Source: Pantoea sp. Mb-10
Lineage (GTDB): Bacteria; Pseudomonadota; Gammaproteobacteria; Enterobacterales; Enterobacteriaceae
Direction of reading: 5' to 3'
Assembly (NCBI RefSeq): GCF_021272205.1
Contig: NZ_JAJSDX010000003.1
Coordinates: forward strand, 434,001 to 498,000
Length of the DNA stretch: 64,000 bases
Part shown: in pieces, positions 1-9,011 of the stretch
Layout of the letters: the number at the start of each line of letters is the position of its first letter
Position numbering within the stretch: the first letter of the stretch is position 1
Notes under the pieces: generated by a model
The model's input: only the letters and a program-made list of their open reading frames with translations
Databases searched by the model: none
What the model was told of the DNA's origin: nothing
Position numbers and translations under genes: made by a program

Positions 1-173
1 CTAATCTTACCAAGCAGAAATATATTATCCATAGTGAAATGCATTGGTATCCCTTTGAAAAAAAAGAACAATAACTCTCCTGCCACGTATAAAGTAATTG
101 ATGTCAAAAAAATAGACACAATGCTTAATACGATAAAAAGAGCCAAGTGTAGAAACACGTTTTGCTGTCTCAT
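1..173 (-). CDS. cdiI: Candidate CDI immunity protein CdiI (3' end outside window)
   Basis: An open frame begins with ATG at 173 and runs off the left edge with 57 codons and no stop. Its ATG overlaps the TGA of cdiA (ATGA, 170-173), and an AGGAG sits about 11 nt upstream, so it looks translationally coupled to cdiA. The visible peptide starts MRQQNVF and has a long hydrophobic stretch (about residues 7-30), a short polar turn, then a second hydrophobic, Phe-rich stretch, so it is a membrane protein. In cdi loci the gene immediately after cdiA encodes the cognate immunity protein. By hand count the segment is only about one third G+C, far below the cdiA body. Immunity function is inferred from position; the family is not recognised. 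The full length cannot be seen. Confidence 0.72.
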   Translation of the reverse strand, partial: MRQQNVFLHLALFIVLSIVSIFLTSITLYVAGELLFFFFKGIPMHFTMDNIFLLGKI

Positions 174-3100
174 TTTTTGAGATTCTCCTGAGAGGATTTC
201 TGCTCTATATACTTCCCGCTGAGCTCTGAGCCCAAGCTACCACCGATATCTCCAGCCATGCCGGGGAAATAACTAGGTGTCATTTCTTTTGAAAGCCCAA
301 ACTCTCCTTTAATATCAGTATATTTTTGAAGCGTTGGATTGAACTTCGGATCCCAGCCACCTTTCCACCAGTTTGCCCCGGCATTAACTCCCCATGAGAG
401 CCCTTTACCAATGCCATAACCGATACCAGATCCAGCACCATTGATAAGCGCACCAGACACTGAATCTTTATCATCAATCCAGTTACCCAGCGCACCACCT
501 GCGGCGTTCCAGCCCACGGTACCCGCCAGGCCATTACCCATGCTGATAACATTCACCCAACCCGCTATCGCTGCGTTTGCTGGATCTATCGTGCCATCCG
601 CCAAATAACCGATACCTGCATTCGCGCCCGCACCCAGTCCCCACATTACCTGAGCACCACCAGGTAGCAACGACACACTTCCCGTTGCAAGTGCCAGCCC
701 CACAGCGTCTCGTTCATTAATCGCTTTCTTGCAGCTTGCAGAGCCCGGAGCATCAGCACAACTTGCCATATCAATACCATGCTTGCGTATCCAGTCAGTC
801 TGTGACTCTTCATTACCACCGAATAAATTATTCTCAACCGCATTCTTACCCCCCTGCGCGCCCGCCACCGCGCCGGACGTGCTGTTGCCTGCCACGCCGC
901 CGGCCAGTCCGGCGGCCAGCGTGCTCAGGGCGCTGATGGTCTGCCGCTGCTGCTCGGTCAGATCGCTGCGTTTCACACCCGGGTACATCTGCTGGGCGAT
1001 GAACTCACCCGTGGTAGCACCCGCCGCACCCGCCAGCGCGGAATTGCCCTGCAGCTGCGCCACCACCGCGCCCACCACGGCGTGCGCCATCAGGTTGGCT
1101 TCGACGTTAACGTGGCCCTGCGCATCGGTGGTCATATTATGGATGACCTCCGCCATATACGGTGCCGCGCCGCCCGCAATCGCCGCCTGCATATTCCCGG
1201 CGGCAAGGCCCTGCACCGCGGCGGTCGCCGCCTGGATCCCCTGCTGAACCGCGCTGCCGGTTCCCCACTGCTGCTGGGCCGCTTTATAACTCTCCGTGGC
1301 GGTGAGCAGTTGCTGATAATTCGCTTTCCTGGCCGCAGAGTCCGTGGCGGCCGGCTCGTAAATGTTGTGCTTCGCCAGTTCAGCACGGCTGGCGTTCAGG
1401 GCCGCGATATCCCCTTCGGTACGGGCGATATCGCCCACCTGATTGCCGATCTCCCCGATCAGCTGCGCCTGCTCCAGCCGCTTCTGCTCTTTTTCCTTAT
1501 CGAAAATGGGATCGATGCTGCCGTTGGCATGTTCAACGTCGCGGCTCAGATCGCTCACGCTCTGGCGCGGGTTCGCGCCGTCACGCACGGTAATCGTGCC
1601 GTCGCTCACCGCCGAGCGGGTGGTGCCGTCATCGTGGCCGCTGTTGTTGCCGCCTGCCAGCAGGGTGTTGGCCATGTTACCGGCGAACTGGCTGCCAATG
1701 GAGCCGCCGGTGCTGAACCCTGCGCTTTGGTGTTCGGTCTGGAAATCTGCCTGGTTATGGATATCGCTGAAGCCCAGCGTGCCGGTATCCAGGCGATTCT
1801 TGCCGGCGTCTGCCGTGCTGCCGATCACCGCGCCGTTGAGTTGGGTATGGTTCCCTACGGTGACATCAAAGCCGCCGCTGCCAGCAAACAGCCCGGTCTG
1901 CTCATTTACCGACTGGTAATTGCTGTGAAGCTTGTCGCGGCTCATGTTGACGCTGGCCGAACCGGTCATCGAACCAACGTTAAAGCTCGCGCCCGCGCTG
2001 GCGTTCTGCTGCTTGCTGTCGTAGGTGTCCGTGTCCTGCTGGCTGGTCAGCGTGAAATCACGGCCAACGTCGGCCACGATGCGATTGCCGCTGACCTGCG
2101 CGCCCGTGAGGGTGGTGTCGCGACCGCTGACCATGTTCACCTGACGCCCGGCATCCACGGTGGTTTCACTCCAGGTTGTGCCGTTGCCGCGTTCGCTGCC
2201 TTTGCCTTGGTTCACGCTGGCGCTGACGTTGATGCCCCAGCCGCCCGATCCCGCGCCAATGCCCACGCCCACCGAGCCGCCTTTGCTTTCGTTTTTACCG
2301 GTCAGCGAGGAGGTGTTTTCCCCGGAGAACAGATTGACGTCGCGGTTGGCCGAGAGTGACACATCGCGACCGGCCTTGAGCTGACTGCCGACGACCGTGA
2401 TGTCGCCATCGGCACCCGGTGCGCCGCTGCCGCGCGCTACCACGTCCAGGTTATTGCCCGCCGTCAGACTGCTACCCTGCGACGTGCGCTGCTCAGAATG
2501 CTGGGTCGATTTAGACGACTGGCTGCCGTACGAAAGGCTGATGCCCACCGTATCGTTGTTGGTGGCGTCGGACGCGCCTTTGGCGGCATCCAACCGCACC
2601 GCTTGCTCAGCCTGATACCCCGTCAGCGCCGCTTTGGTGGCCTGCAGGGCCGCCAGTCGGCTGTCATCCTGATCGCGGGCGGCGCGACTCTGCTGCACGG
2701 CGTTATTCACCGCACTGCCCGCCGCACCGGAAAGCGCCAGCGTCAGTCCGCTGGTCTTCTGTTCAACGGTGTGGGTCTGGCTGGTCTGTTCTTGCGCCGC
2801 CAGTACGGATATCTCTTTGCCGCTCAGCAGCATATCTTGCTGGGCGATGAGATCGGAGCCTTTGACGCTCAGTTGATTGCCCGCTTGCAGCGTCAGGCTG
2901 CCCTTGCTGCTGCCCAGCGTGCTGCCGCTGCTGGTGAGGCTGTTGCCTTCGTCAGTGGTTTTTGTGCGCTGCTTGCCGTAGCTCACGCCAATACCGCCGG
3001 TGCCAGAAAGCCCGCTTTTGGTCTCGTTGACCATCGCGTAGTCGCGCTGGCGGGTCACCGCATCCTCCACGGTCAGGTCATGGCCCGCATCCAGCAGCAC

Positions 3101-6100
3101 ATCGTGCGTACCGGCGACGCTGCTGCCGGTCACGCGGATATCGTTGCCCGCGCCGACCTGCACGCTGTCGCCGCTCAGCAGCGTGCTCACCCCGTTTTCA
3201 GTGTGGGTGGTGAGCTGTTTTTCACGCGTGCTCTTCGACAAGAACCCGCTGCCGTGCGTTTTCAGGTACTGGTCAACGTCCGCCGTGTTCACGCCGTTGT
3301 TCAGGGTGACAGTGTTGCCCGCCTGCAGACGCAGGGCATCGCCCGCCGAGGCCGTGGCCGCCGTCAGGCTGGCATCGCGGCCCGCCAGAAGCGTGACGTC
3401 GCCCTTCCCGGTGACTTCGCTGCCGACTTGCTGCGTGCTGGACGCTTTGCTCCAGTCGTTGTCATTAAACAGCAAATCATCGCGGCTGCCGGTGTTGACG
3501 GTGTTCAGCGTGAGATCGCGCCCGGCGCTGAGCTGCGTCTGGCCGTTTTCGCCGCTGTTGCTGACCTGAGCGGCGGTCAGCGTCAGGTCACGCCCCGCCT
3601 GCAGCACCAGCTTGCCGTTGTCGCCCTGCACGTAGGTGCCCGACACGCTGTCGATGGCGCTGCGGGCGAAATTGCCCTGCTCAGCGCTGCGCGTAGTGGT
3701 GACCAAATTGATGTCGCGCCCCGCGCTGACTAACAGCGCATTCTCGCCCTGCATGATGCCGCCGAGGTTATTGATATCGGTGCGCGCCGCCAGCGAGACG
3801 TCCGCCCCCTGTAAGGTGCCTACCTGATTGGTGATGTTGTCGGCGTTGATGACCAGACGATCGGTGGCGGCAATGGTGCCTTTGTTCAGTAATCCACCGC
3901 TCAGGCCCATACCGAGGTTTTTGCCCGCCAGCAAGGCGCCGGAACCGTCGATATCGCCGCTTTTCACTCGCGCATAGACCTGCGGCACCAGCACGCGCTG
4001 CACGCTGCCGTCCGGCAGCGTCACGTCGCGGTTTACCAGCCACACGATGTCGCCGGTCAGCAGCTTCATCTGATCGGGCGTCAGGTCCACGCCCAGCGTC
4101 AAGCCATACTCGTTGGCAAAACGGACGCCGTTGTTCATCAGCGCTTTATACTGCTCTTCGTCGCTGGCGTAGCCGTTGAGATAACGCTGCCCGGTAAGGC
4201 TGATGATCTGCTCGCGCACCAGGCGCTGCTCGTAGAAGCCGTCGCCCAACCGCTTCTGCGTTTTGTTGGGATCGCTGACGATCTGCTTCAGCATGTAGTC
4301 GCTGCCGAGCCAGATCTTGTTGTTGGTGAAACGGGGATCGGTCTCGACCAGGTACTGGGCGCTCGGCGCGGGATCGGTTTTAAACAGGCTGTTGTCGGGC
4401 AGGCGCGTATCCGGTCCACTGATGCGCACCTCGACATCGTCCGCCTGCGGCACCGTGTATTGCTGTCCTGGTTTGAGATCGCGGGCATCCAGCGGCTTCA
4501 CGGCGCCGATCGCCGGGTTGATCTGCGCATCGGTGTGCTGCGCCTTCAGCGGATCGGGGGTGAAGCCCGATCCGGCTACCGCGCCGTGATCGGTCAGTTC
4601 ACTGGGTTTCAGGCGAATGCTCTGGATCGTCGTCGGCGGCACATAATCCGTGACGTCTTTGCCCTGATCGTCACTGTGCTTTTTCTGGATACGGTAATAG
4701 TGAGTGACCTCCCCCCGATCCGTGACGCGGCGTTCACCGTCAATCTCGACGTTGTTCACGTTCGCCGCGTTGATCACCAGATTGTTGCCCGCCACCACCT
4801 GGCTTTTATCGTTCAGCAGCGTATCGGCATTGATCGTGAGGTCGCCACCGGACAGGATTTTCCCCGGATCGCTCTGGGTGACGCGCGTCTCCTGCGTGGT
4901 GCGATGGTAGCTGTATTTCAGCCAGTCATCGCCGTCGGTGCTGTGGCAGATCACGCCCTCGATGCAGAGGATCTTCACCTCATCCTGGTAGGTATAAATG
5001 GTGTAGTCGTCTGGGCTGTAGCGCACACCGCGAAAACCGTACTCCACGATATCTTCGTCGCCCACCGTGACCAGCTCTGTGGCGAAGTTGTCGTTAACGT
5101 TGTTGAGCTGCGCGGCGTTGAGCTGCATATTGCCGTCCGACTCCAGGGTTGCGCTGTGGTTATTGATCACGTCCGCACGCCCTGTGGCGCGGAAGGTGTC
5201 GTCCAGTGCGCCGCCTATCGCCAGATCGCCCGCGCTGTAAATCAGCGCGTGACCGGCGTTATTCAGCGTGTTGACGCCGAGATCCACGCGCTGGCGTCCT
5301 GCCAGTACCGGCGCCACGCCGTTTTCCGCCTGATGGGTAAAGGTGGCGGCACTAAGGGCGATAGCATCGCCGTAGATACGCCCGGTCCCGATGTTATTGA
5401 CCGTGTTCGCCTTGATGCGCGTCAGCCCGCCATCCAGCAGGCCGTAGTTGGTGAGCGTGCCGTCCACCGTGAGCTGATTTTGCGCGGCGTTGATTTCGCC
5501 GTTTTGCTGGTTAAGCAGCTGCGCCGCCTTGAGGGTGAACCCACCGCCTGCCAGCAGCTTACCGCTGTTGGTCACCCTGCCCGGCGTGGTCAGGCTGACA
5601 TTGCCGTTGGCAATGACCGTGCCGCTGTTGGTGAAATCCTGCTGGCTGGTGAGCTGCATATCGCCAAGCGATAACAATTGCCCGTTTCCGCCGAGCGACT
5701 GCGCGGCAAGCGTCAGCCGCTCGCCGGCGTTGAGCGTGCCGCCGCCGTTATCAAGCGCCAGCCTGTCACCCGAAGCCGAAAGCGTTTTACCGGCGACCAG
5801 TTGTCCGTTGCGGTTATCCAGCGCACCACGGTTAGCCACGGTAAGCCCTGAACCGGCCAGCACGCTGCCGTTTTGGTTTTGCAGGGCGTTGCTGGTCAGG
5901 CTGACGGTTTGCCCCTCAATGCCCTGATCGGTACCCTGCGTATCGGTGTTGTTGAGGGTGTCGGCACGCAACACGGCGCTGGCGCCGCTGCGAATTAATC
6001 CGGCGATGTTGTTGATGACACCGTTGGCGCTGGTCAGGAGCAGATCGCCTACGGACTGAATTTTGCCGCCGCGATTATCCAGGTCACGGCTGGTCAGGGT

Positions 6101-8467
6101 GCCGCTGCCACCGGCGATAATGCGGCCGTTTTGCTGGTTATTCAACGCGTCACTGGTAAGCGCGATCGCCTCTTTTGCCCCGACGCTGCCGCCCTGATTG
6201 GTGAAGTCGCCGCTGGTTATGGTCAGCGCGTTCTGGCTGTAGAGCGTGCCATCCTGGTTATCAAACGCGTGCCGATCGCTGTTCAACGTGACGCCGCTGC
6301 CCTGAATCAGGCCGCGCTGATTGCTGCCGCCGTTGAACAGATCCAGGTTCATCGCCGACTGTGCCACCAGCGTGCCGTCATCGTTATTCAGCGTCTGCCC
6401 CTGATAGCGCAGCGCGCCGCCTGAAAGCAAGGCGCCGCGCTGATTATCCAAGTCGCGGCTCTGAAGGCGCAGGTCACGCTGGGCGATGATACCACCGTTG
6501 TCACCGCTGTCGCGGTTGGTCAAGGTGGTGGCTTGCACGTCGAGATCGCCCCCGCTCTGGATCAGGCCGCCGTCGCTGTTGTCTAGCGTCGCACTGTTCA
6601 GCCTCATCTCACCCAGCGCCACCAGTTTTCCTGCCTGGTTGCTGAGGGTTTGACCTTGATAATTCAACGCCCCGCCGGAGAAGGTGGTGCCGTTCTGGTT
6701 ATCCAACGTACCGCTCTGAATGCGCAGCGCGCCCTGGCTACGGATGCCGCCGCGCGTGCCGCTGTCGCGGTTCGTCAGCGTCGTTGCGTTAAGCGACACG
6801 GCACCGCCGCCCTGAATCAAGCCGCCGTTGCTGTTGTCCAGCGTATCGCTATTCAGGCCCACGTCGCCCTGCGCCAGGATATTGCCGTTCTGGGTGTTGA
6901 GGTCGCGGCTCGCGATGTTCAGATTGCCCTGCGCGCGCACGCCGCCGCGATCGCCGCTGTTACGGTTGTCCAGCGACGAGGTGTTCAGCGTCATCGAGCC
7001 GCTGCTTTGCAGCAAACCGCCGTCGCTGTTGTTAAGCGCCCCGCTGTTCAGGTTGACGTCGCCCTGCGCCACGATGCTGCCGCGCTGGTTGTTATGTGCT
7101 GCGGAGGTCAACGTGGCGGCCCCCGCGCTGATCAGCTGGGCGTCCGTGGTGGAGAGCGTGCCGCTGCCGGCGTCAACGTTCACGCTGCCCGCCGTGGTGC
7201 GGCTGCCGCTGAGATCCACGCCTTTGCCACGTGCCTGCAGGGCGCCCCCCGCCTGGTTACGGCCCTGTGCGCTCAGCGTGCCATCGGCTTGTAGGGTCAG
7301 CGATCCCGCCGGGGTTTGGTTGCCTTGTGCATCCACGCCAGCGGCCAGTACGCTGGAACCGCTGTTGCTGACATTCGCGCCCTGCACCGTGAGGTTGTTG
7401 CCTGCCACCAGCGTGCCGCTGTTGCTGATATCCCCGCCGCCGATCGCCACGTCTTCGCTGCCGCGCACCTGTCCGCTGTTTTCAATGCGGCCGTCGGCGC
7501 TGATCGTCACGCTGCCCGCCGACGCGCCAATCTGTCCGGCATTGCGCACCCCAACGCCCCGTTCGGTGCCCACCAGACGGATCTTCCCGGCATACATCCC
7601 GCCCAGACTGGAGACATCCAGCGCCATCTGCGGCTTCGCCGAGCCGTCGTCCCCCAAGGCACTGACGGTCTGATTGCTGGGGTCGACCTGGTTACGGCCG
7701 GTGGTGACAGCGAGATTTTTCGCGGTGATCTGCGCGTTCACTTTCACCGAGCGAGCAATGATGTCGGTGTAATCCTGGCGGGAGCCGTCAAGACCGGCGC
7801 CATCAATGGCCACTTCACCGCCGTTGACCACAAACCCCTTCAGGTTGCCGTTCTCCATCTGCGGCGTACCGGTGGTTAAGGTGGAGCGATTGGCGTTGAT
7901 AAACCCGCAGCCGCTGCAGGTGATGCCAGAGGGGTTGGCAATGATCACATCGGCTTTGCGCCCGGCGACTTCAACGTACCCATTGAGACGGCTTGGATCG
8001 CGCGAGTTCACTTCGTTGAGGATCACGGTGGCTTCGCCGCGCGCCAGCGCGGGGTTGCCTGCCACCATGCCGCCCAGCTGCGTTTGGACGTTGGCGTGCG
8101 AATTATTGAGAATCGCGCCCTTTTGATCGACATCGAACTGAGAATAGGTGTTGTGCGAGACCCCGGCGGCGCTTGGCGTCTGGATGTTGACCTGCGGCGT
8201 CCCGTTGGCGCTGCTGATCACCGTGGGCTGCTGTGCGCCCGGCGCGCTGCCGTCCGCCACGATAGCGGCATGCGCCGGGATCACGGCGCCCAGCGCCAGT
8301 AGCACCGCAAACCCCGCCGGGCGAAGCGCCGCGGCCAAACGGCTCATCAGATGACCGCGCCCGCCTGCCGGTGACGTTACGCTGCGGTGGCTGGCGGCGT
8401 TTTCCGCCACGACCATCAACAGGCCGCGCGCCTGGTTAAATACGACGCGATAAAGGTGTTTATTCAT
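170..8467 (-). CDS. cdiA: CdiA-type filamentous haemagglutinin, contact-dependent inhibition toxin
   Basis: A 2765-residue TpsA exoprotein that CdiB would export to the cell surface, where it would deliver its C-terminal toxin to touching neighbours. Order seen: an extended signal peptide region (start MNKHLYRVVFNQ) with cleavage expected near AHA-A about residue 67; a TPS secretion domain (about 70-320, with NPSGITCSGCGF); FHA-1 repeats (about 330-1130); a non-repeat segment about 1140-1490, where CdiA proteins carry the receptor-binding region; FHA-2 repeats (about 1640-2240); then a pre-toxin region ending in VENN at residues 2544-2547 (827-838). The 218 residues after VENN form the variable toxin region, rich in Gly, Ala and Trp. 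The ATG follows AAGGA and overlaps the cdiC stop. Toxin activity is not recognised; pore formation is a guess. Confidence 0.93.
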   Translation of the reverse strand: MNKHLYRVVFNQARGLLMVVAENAASHRSVTSPAGGRGHLMSRLAAALRPAGFAVLLALGAVIPAHAAIVADGSAPGAQQPTVISSANGTPQVNIQTPSAAGVSHNTYSQFDVDQKGAILNNSHANVQTQLGGMVAGNPALARGEATVILNEVNSRDPSRLNGYVEVAGRKADVIIANPSGITCSGCGFINANRSTLTTGTPQMENGNLKGFVVNGGEVAIDGAGLDGSRQDYTDIIARSVKVNAQITAKNLAVTTGRNQVDPSNQTVSALGDDGSAKPQMALDVSSLGGMYAGKIRLVGTERGVGVRNAGQIGASAGSVTISADGRIENSGQVRGSEDVAIGGGDISNSGTLVAGNNLTVQGANVSNSGSSVLAAGVDAQGNQTPAGSLTLQADGTLSAQGRNQAGGALQARGKGVDLSGSRTTAGSVNVDAGSGTLSTTDAQLISAGAATLTSAAHNNQRGSIVAQGDVNLNSGALNNSDGGLLQSSGSMTLNTSSLDNRNSGDRGGVRAQGNLNIASRDLNTQNGNILAQGDVGLNSDTLDNSNGGLIQGGGAVSLNATTLTNRDSGTRGGIRSQGALRIQSGTLDNQNGTTFSGGALNYQGQTLSNQAGKLVALGEMRLNSATLDNSDGGLIQSGGDLDVQATTLTNRDSGDNGGIIAQRDLRLQSRDLDNQRGALLSGGALRYQGQTLNNDDGTLVAQSAMNLDLFNGGSNQRGLIQGSGVTLNSDRHAFDNQDGTLYSQNALTITSGDFTNQGGSVGAKEAIALTSDALNNQQNGRIIAGGSGTLTSRDLDNRGGKIQSVGDLLLTSANGVINNIAGLIRSGASAVLRADTLNNTDTQGTDQGIEGQTVSLTSNALQNQNGSVLAGSGLTVANRGALDNRNGQLVAGKTLSASGDRLALDNGGGTLNAGERLTLAAQSLGGNGQLLSLGDMQLTSQQDFTNSGTVIANGNVSLTTPGRVTNSGKLLAGGGFTLKAAQLLNQQNGEINAAQNQLTVDGTLTNYGLLDGGLTRIKANTVNNIGTGRIYGDAIALSAATFTHQAENGVAPVLAGRQRVDLGVNTLNNAGHALIYSAGDLAIGGALDDTFRATGRADVINNHSATLESDGNMQLNAAQLNNVNDNFATELVTVGDEDIVEYGFRGVRYSPDDYTIYTYQDEVKILCIEGVICHSTDGDDWLKYSYHRTTQETRVTQSDPGKILSGGDLTINADTLLNDKSQVVAGNNLVINAANVNNVEIDGERRVTDRGEVTHYYRIQKKHSDDQGKDVTDYVPPTTIQSIRLKPSELTDHGAVAGSGFTPDPLKAQHTDAQINPAIGAVKPLDARDLKPGQQYTVPQADDVEVRISGPDTRLPDNSLFKTDPAPSAQYLVETDPRFTNNKIWLGSDYMLKQIVSDPNKTQKRLGDGFYEQRLVREQIISLTGQRYLNGYASDEEQYKALMNNGVRFANEYGLTLGVDLTPDQMKLLTGDIVWLVNRDVTLPDGSVQRVLVPQVYARVKSGDIDGSGALLAGKNLGMGLSGGLLNKGTIAATDRLVINADNITNQVGTLQGADVSLAARTDINNLGGIMQGENALLVSAGRDINLVTTTRSAEQGNFARSAIDSVSGTYVQGDNGKLVLQAGRDLTLTAAQVSNSGENGQTQLSAGRDLTLNTVNTGSRDDLLFNDNDWSKASSTQQVGSEVTGKGDVTLLAGRDASLTAATASAGDALRLQAGNTVTLNNGVNTADVDQYLKTHGSGFLSKSTREKQLTTHTENGVSTLLSGDSVQVGAGNDIRVTGSSVAGTHDVLLDAGHDLTVEDAVTRQRDYAMVNETKSGLSGTGGIGVSYGKQRTKTTDEGNSLTSSGSTLGSSKGSLTLQAGNQLSVKGSDLIAQQDMLLSGKEISVLAAQEQTSQTHTVEQKTSGLTLALSGAAGSAVNNAVQQSRAARDQDDSRLAALQATKAALTGYQAEQAVRLDAAKGASDATNNDTVGISLSYGSQSSKSTQHSEQRTSQGSSLTAGNNLDVVARGSGAPGADGDITVVGSQLKAGRDVSLSANRDVNLFSGENTSSLTGKNESKGGSVGVGIGAGSGGWGINVSASVNQGKGSERGNGTTWSETTVDAGRQVNMVSGRDTTLTGAQVSGNRIVADVGRDFTLTSQQDTDTYDSKQQNASAGASFNVGSMTGSASVNMSRDKLHSNYQSVNEQTGLFAGSGGFDVTVGNHTQLNGAVIGSTADAGKNRLDTGTLGFSDIHNQADFQTEHQSAGFSTGGSIGSQFAGNMANTLLAGGNNSGHDDGTTRSAVSDGTITVRDGANPRQSVSDLSRDVEHANGSIDPIFDKEKEQKRLEQAQLIGEIGNQVGDIARTEGDIAALNASRAELAKHNIYEPAATDSAARKANYQQLLTATESYKAAQQQWGTGSAVQQGIQAATAAVQGLAAGNMQAAIAGGAAPYMAEVIHNMTTDAQGHVNVEANLMAHAVVGAVVAQLQGNSALAGAAGATTGEFIAQQMYPGVKRSDLTEQQRQTISALSTLAAGLAGGVAGNSTSGAVAGAQGGKNAVENNLFGGNEESQTDWIRKHGIDMASCADAPGSASCKKAINERDAVGLALATGSVSLLPGGAQVMWGLGAGANAGIGYLADGTIDPANAAIAGWVNVISMGNGLAGTVGWNAAGGALGNWIDDKDSVSGALINGAGSGIGYGIGKGLSWGVNAGANWWKGGWDPKFNPTLQKYTDIKGEFGLSKEMTPSYFPGMAGDIGGSLGSELSGKYIEQKSSQENLKK

Positions 8468-9011
8468 GACACTGTCCTTGTGATAAACGGCGCGACGGCG
8501 TCACAGTGGCCGGCTGTTGCTGGCGCCATTGGTGGGCTGCCGCGCGGCTCACCTGGCTTCCGTGGAAATCGAGAATGCGCTGGCCGCGTTCGGCCCCGCG
8601 ATGATACTGCGCGCGAAAGCAGTGGTGCGGGAACAGCTCCTGCAGCACAAACTGGCGCATCAGAGAGGTATCGCCGAAGGGGGCGATCCAGTCGCGGATC
8701 CACAGGCGATCGCCGCTTTGCCAGTCTTGCTGGCGGGTAAGGATGGCGGGCTGCGTGAGATAGCGCTGTTCTGCCTCCGCATCCAGCCACATCCAACTCA
8801 GGAAAAACACCGGCTGGTCGCCGCGGCTGGCAATCACGAACTGCCGCGCTTTCACGATCGGTAACAGCAGATCGGGTAAGGTGTGCAGCGGCGCGTCACG
8901 GTGCTGCGCCGAGTGCATCCACAGCCACACGGCGGAGCCGAACACTTCGGCTTCGTTAATGTTGCCGTCGGCAAGAAACGGCGCGGTGAGATGGTAGTGA
9001 CGCCAGCGCAT
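8460..9011 (-). CDS. cdiC: HlyC-like toxin-activating lysine acyltransferase (CdiC)
   Basis: A 183-residue protein of the RTX toxin-activating acyltransferase family, which uses acyl-ACP to fatty-acylate lysines of a partner toxin in the cytoplasm. It aligns by eye with HlyC. His37 (in SAQHRD) matches catalytic His23, and Asp107 at the start of DWIAPFGD (107-114) matches Asp92, with nearly the same spacing; the WLW and SGDRLW motifs are also kept. Its ATG overlaps the cdiB stop and its stop overlaps the cdiA start, so it is locked between transporter and toxin. The likely substrate is CdiA, an inference from position. The C-terminal 25 residues are Gln/Arg/Ser-rich and probably disordered. 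Confidence 0.87.
   Translation of the reverse strand: MRWRHYHLTAPFLADGNINEAEVFGSAVWLWMHSAQHRDAPLHTLPDLLLPIVKARQFVIASRGDQPVFFLSWMWLDAEAEQRYLTQPAILTRQQDWQSGDRLWIRDWIAPFGDTSLMRQFVLQELFPHHCFRAQYHRGAERGQRILDFHGSQVSRAAAHQWRQQQPATVTPSRRLSQGQCHE

Noticed and set aside
1082-2359. Long plus-strand open frames inside cdiA (also 2498-3733 and 4460-5674)
   Set aside because: They are antisense to a well-supported repeat protein; high G+C keeps the opposite frame open and no domain is recognisable.
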